Source: Flagellimonas zhangzhouensis (lineage in GTDB: Bacteria; Bacteroidota; Bacteroidia; Flavobacteriales; Flavobacteriaceae). From it: a DNA stretch of 64,000 nucleotides. The position numbers and the translations under genes were made by a program. This document shows, in pieces, positions 63,422 through 64,000 of the stretch (positions within the stretch are counted from its first letter, which is position 1; every line of letters begins with the position of its first letter). The stretch covers positions 84,117 through 148,116 of the forward strand of contig NZ_FNKI01000004.1 of assembly GCF_900102925.1 (NCBI RefSeq), in the 5' to 3' direction. The notes beneath the pieces were generated by a model. It ran no database searches. It was not told where the DNA came from and saw only the letters and a list, made by a program, of their open reading frames with translations.

Positions 63422-64000
63422 ATGGAAAAAACAATATTTGAGATAACTAAAATGGATTGTCCCTCAGAGGAAAATCTGATCCGTATGAAACTGGACGGAA
63501 TTTCAAGTATTGCAAATATGGACTTTGACATTCCCAACAGAAAATTGACCGTTTTTCATAAAGGACAAATTGACCAAATAGAAAAATCAGTTCTTGAACT
63601 GAATTTAGGTGGACAGAAAATATCGACTGAGCAAACGGACCAAATCGACTTTAATGAGCATTCAAACCAAAGAAAACTACTTTGGACTGTCCTGGGAATA
63701 AATTTCGCCTTTTTCGTAATCGAAATGGCTACAGGAATAATCTCAAAATCAATGGGGTTGGTTGCGGACAGCTTGGATATGCTTGCTGATTCATTCGTTT
63801 ATGGAATAAGTTTGATTGCTGTTGGAGGAACTATGTCCAGAAAAAAACAGATTGCCAAACTTGCTGGGTATTTTCAAATAACTCTTGCTGTAATTGGTTT
63901 TATAGAAGTTTTGAGAAGATTCTTTGGGGCAGAACAACTTCCCGATTTTTCAACTATGATAGTCATTTCAATTTTGGCACTTATTGCAAATGGAATTTGT
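63422..64000 (+). CDS. HMA-fused cation diffusion facilitator, 3' end outside window
   Basis: The frame starts at ATG 63422 and is open through the last base of the window (193 codons). Residues about 1-65 form a heavy-metal-associated-like domain with MDCPSEENLI; only one Cys is present where HMA domains often have CxxC. From about residue 80 the CDF transporter begins (LLWTVLGINFAFFVIEMATG, SMGLVADSLDMLADSFVYG). The DSxDMLxDS stretch includes the metal-site Asp residues. The product probably exports a divalent metal. The remaining membrane segments and the C-terminal domain are outside the window. Confidence 0.88.
   Translation, partial: MEKTIFEITKMDCPSEENLIRMKLDGISSIANMDFDIPNRKLTVFHKGQIDQIEKSVLELNLGGQKISTEQTDQIDFNEHSNQRKLLWTVLGINFAFFVIEMATGIISKSMGLVADSLDMLADSFVYGISLIAVGGTMSRKKQIAKLAGYFQITLAVIGFIEVLRRFFGAEQLPDFSTMIVISILALIANGIC

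Noticed and set aside
1..64000. CRISPR arrays, rRNA genes, riboswitches and prophage genes
   Set aside because: I found no regular spaced repeats, no rRNA or known riboswitch cores, and no structural phage genes.

Overview
The window is a chromosomal segment of a Bacteroidota bacterium, most likely a marine Flavobacteriaceae (an Allomuricauda/Muricauda-like genus is my guess, not proven). The support is a SusC/SusD pair, several lipoproteins with a short lipobox and no Shine-Dalgarno-type leaders, LytS/LytTR two-component pairs, DUF4270/DUF4907/DUF4159 families, FG-GAP/ASPIC proteins, and -7 elements of the form TAnnTTTG in front of several genes. No rRNA, CRISPR array or phage structural genes are visible.

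Layout. 1-1188: the 3' part of a type B carboxylesterase interrupted by one in-frame TAA. 1464-9943: a SusC-like TonB-dependent receptor, a SusD-like lipoprotein and a large FG-GAP/ASPIC-UnbV lipoprotein, an outer-membrane nutrient-acquisition unit. 9962-14082 (minus): a c-type-heme FG-GAP lipoprotein, an Omp85-type barrel, a small barrel and a lipoprotein. 14510-18716: a secreted/outer-membrane group (barrel protein and DUF4270 on minus, Kelch lipoprotein and DUF4907 on plus). 18726-26967: a MacAB-TolC-like efflux operon (tolC, adaptor, ATPase, permease) bracketed by two paralogous LytS-type kinase/LytTR regulator pairs. 27037-36000: a stress cluster (ATP-cone nuclease, beta-CASP metallo-hydrolase, three tandem universal stress proteins, a possible eRF1-like protein, Hsp20 between two related helical proteins, cardiolipin synthase, racemase). 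36147-40445: zinc alcohol dehydrogenase and an exported TldD/TldE pair. 40526-48312: DUF4159, MoxR, DUF58, BatA-like, DUF4175-like and a membrane protein, forming a Bat/aerotolerance-type operon. 48314-53838 (minus): lipoprotein esterase, CDF transporter, pyruvate phosphate dikinase. 54183-57799: YceI / barrel / YceI and an exported sugar-phosphate isomerase-like protein.

57904-64000 looks like accessory DNA next to tRNA-Arg(TCT). The last 20 bp around the tRNA 3' end are repeated exactly 105 bp downstream, with a very long palindrome between the copies. A serine recombinase follows behind a G10 tract. Then comes a minus-strand operon (DUF3604, parvulin-type PPIase, HupE/UreJ-like membrane protein), and finally three plus-strand genes (two small membrane proteins and an HMA-type CDF transporter cut by the window end). 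Each of these three is preceded by the same 18-bp sequence, AAGTTCAAATAAAC(G/T)AT(G/T). A one-mismatch copy in opposite orientation sits just before the recombinase, so the 4.5 kb in between is bounded by inverted copies. This is the part of the window most likely to hold an undescribed arrangement, but the recombination idea is inference.
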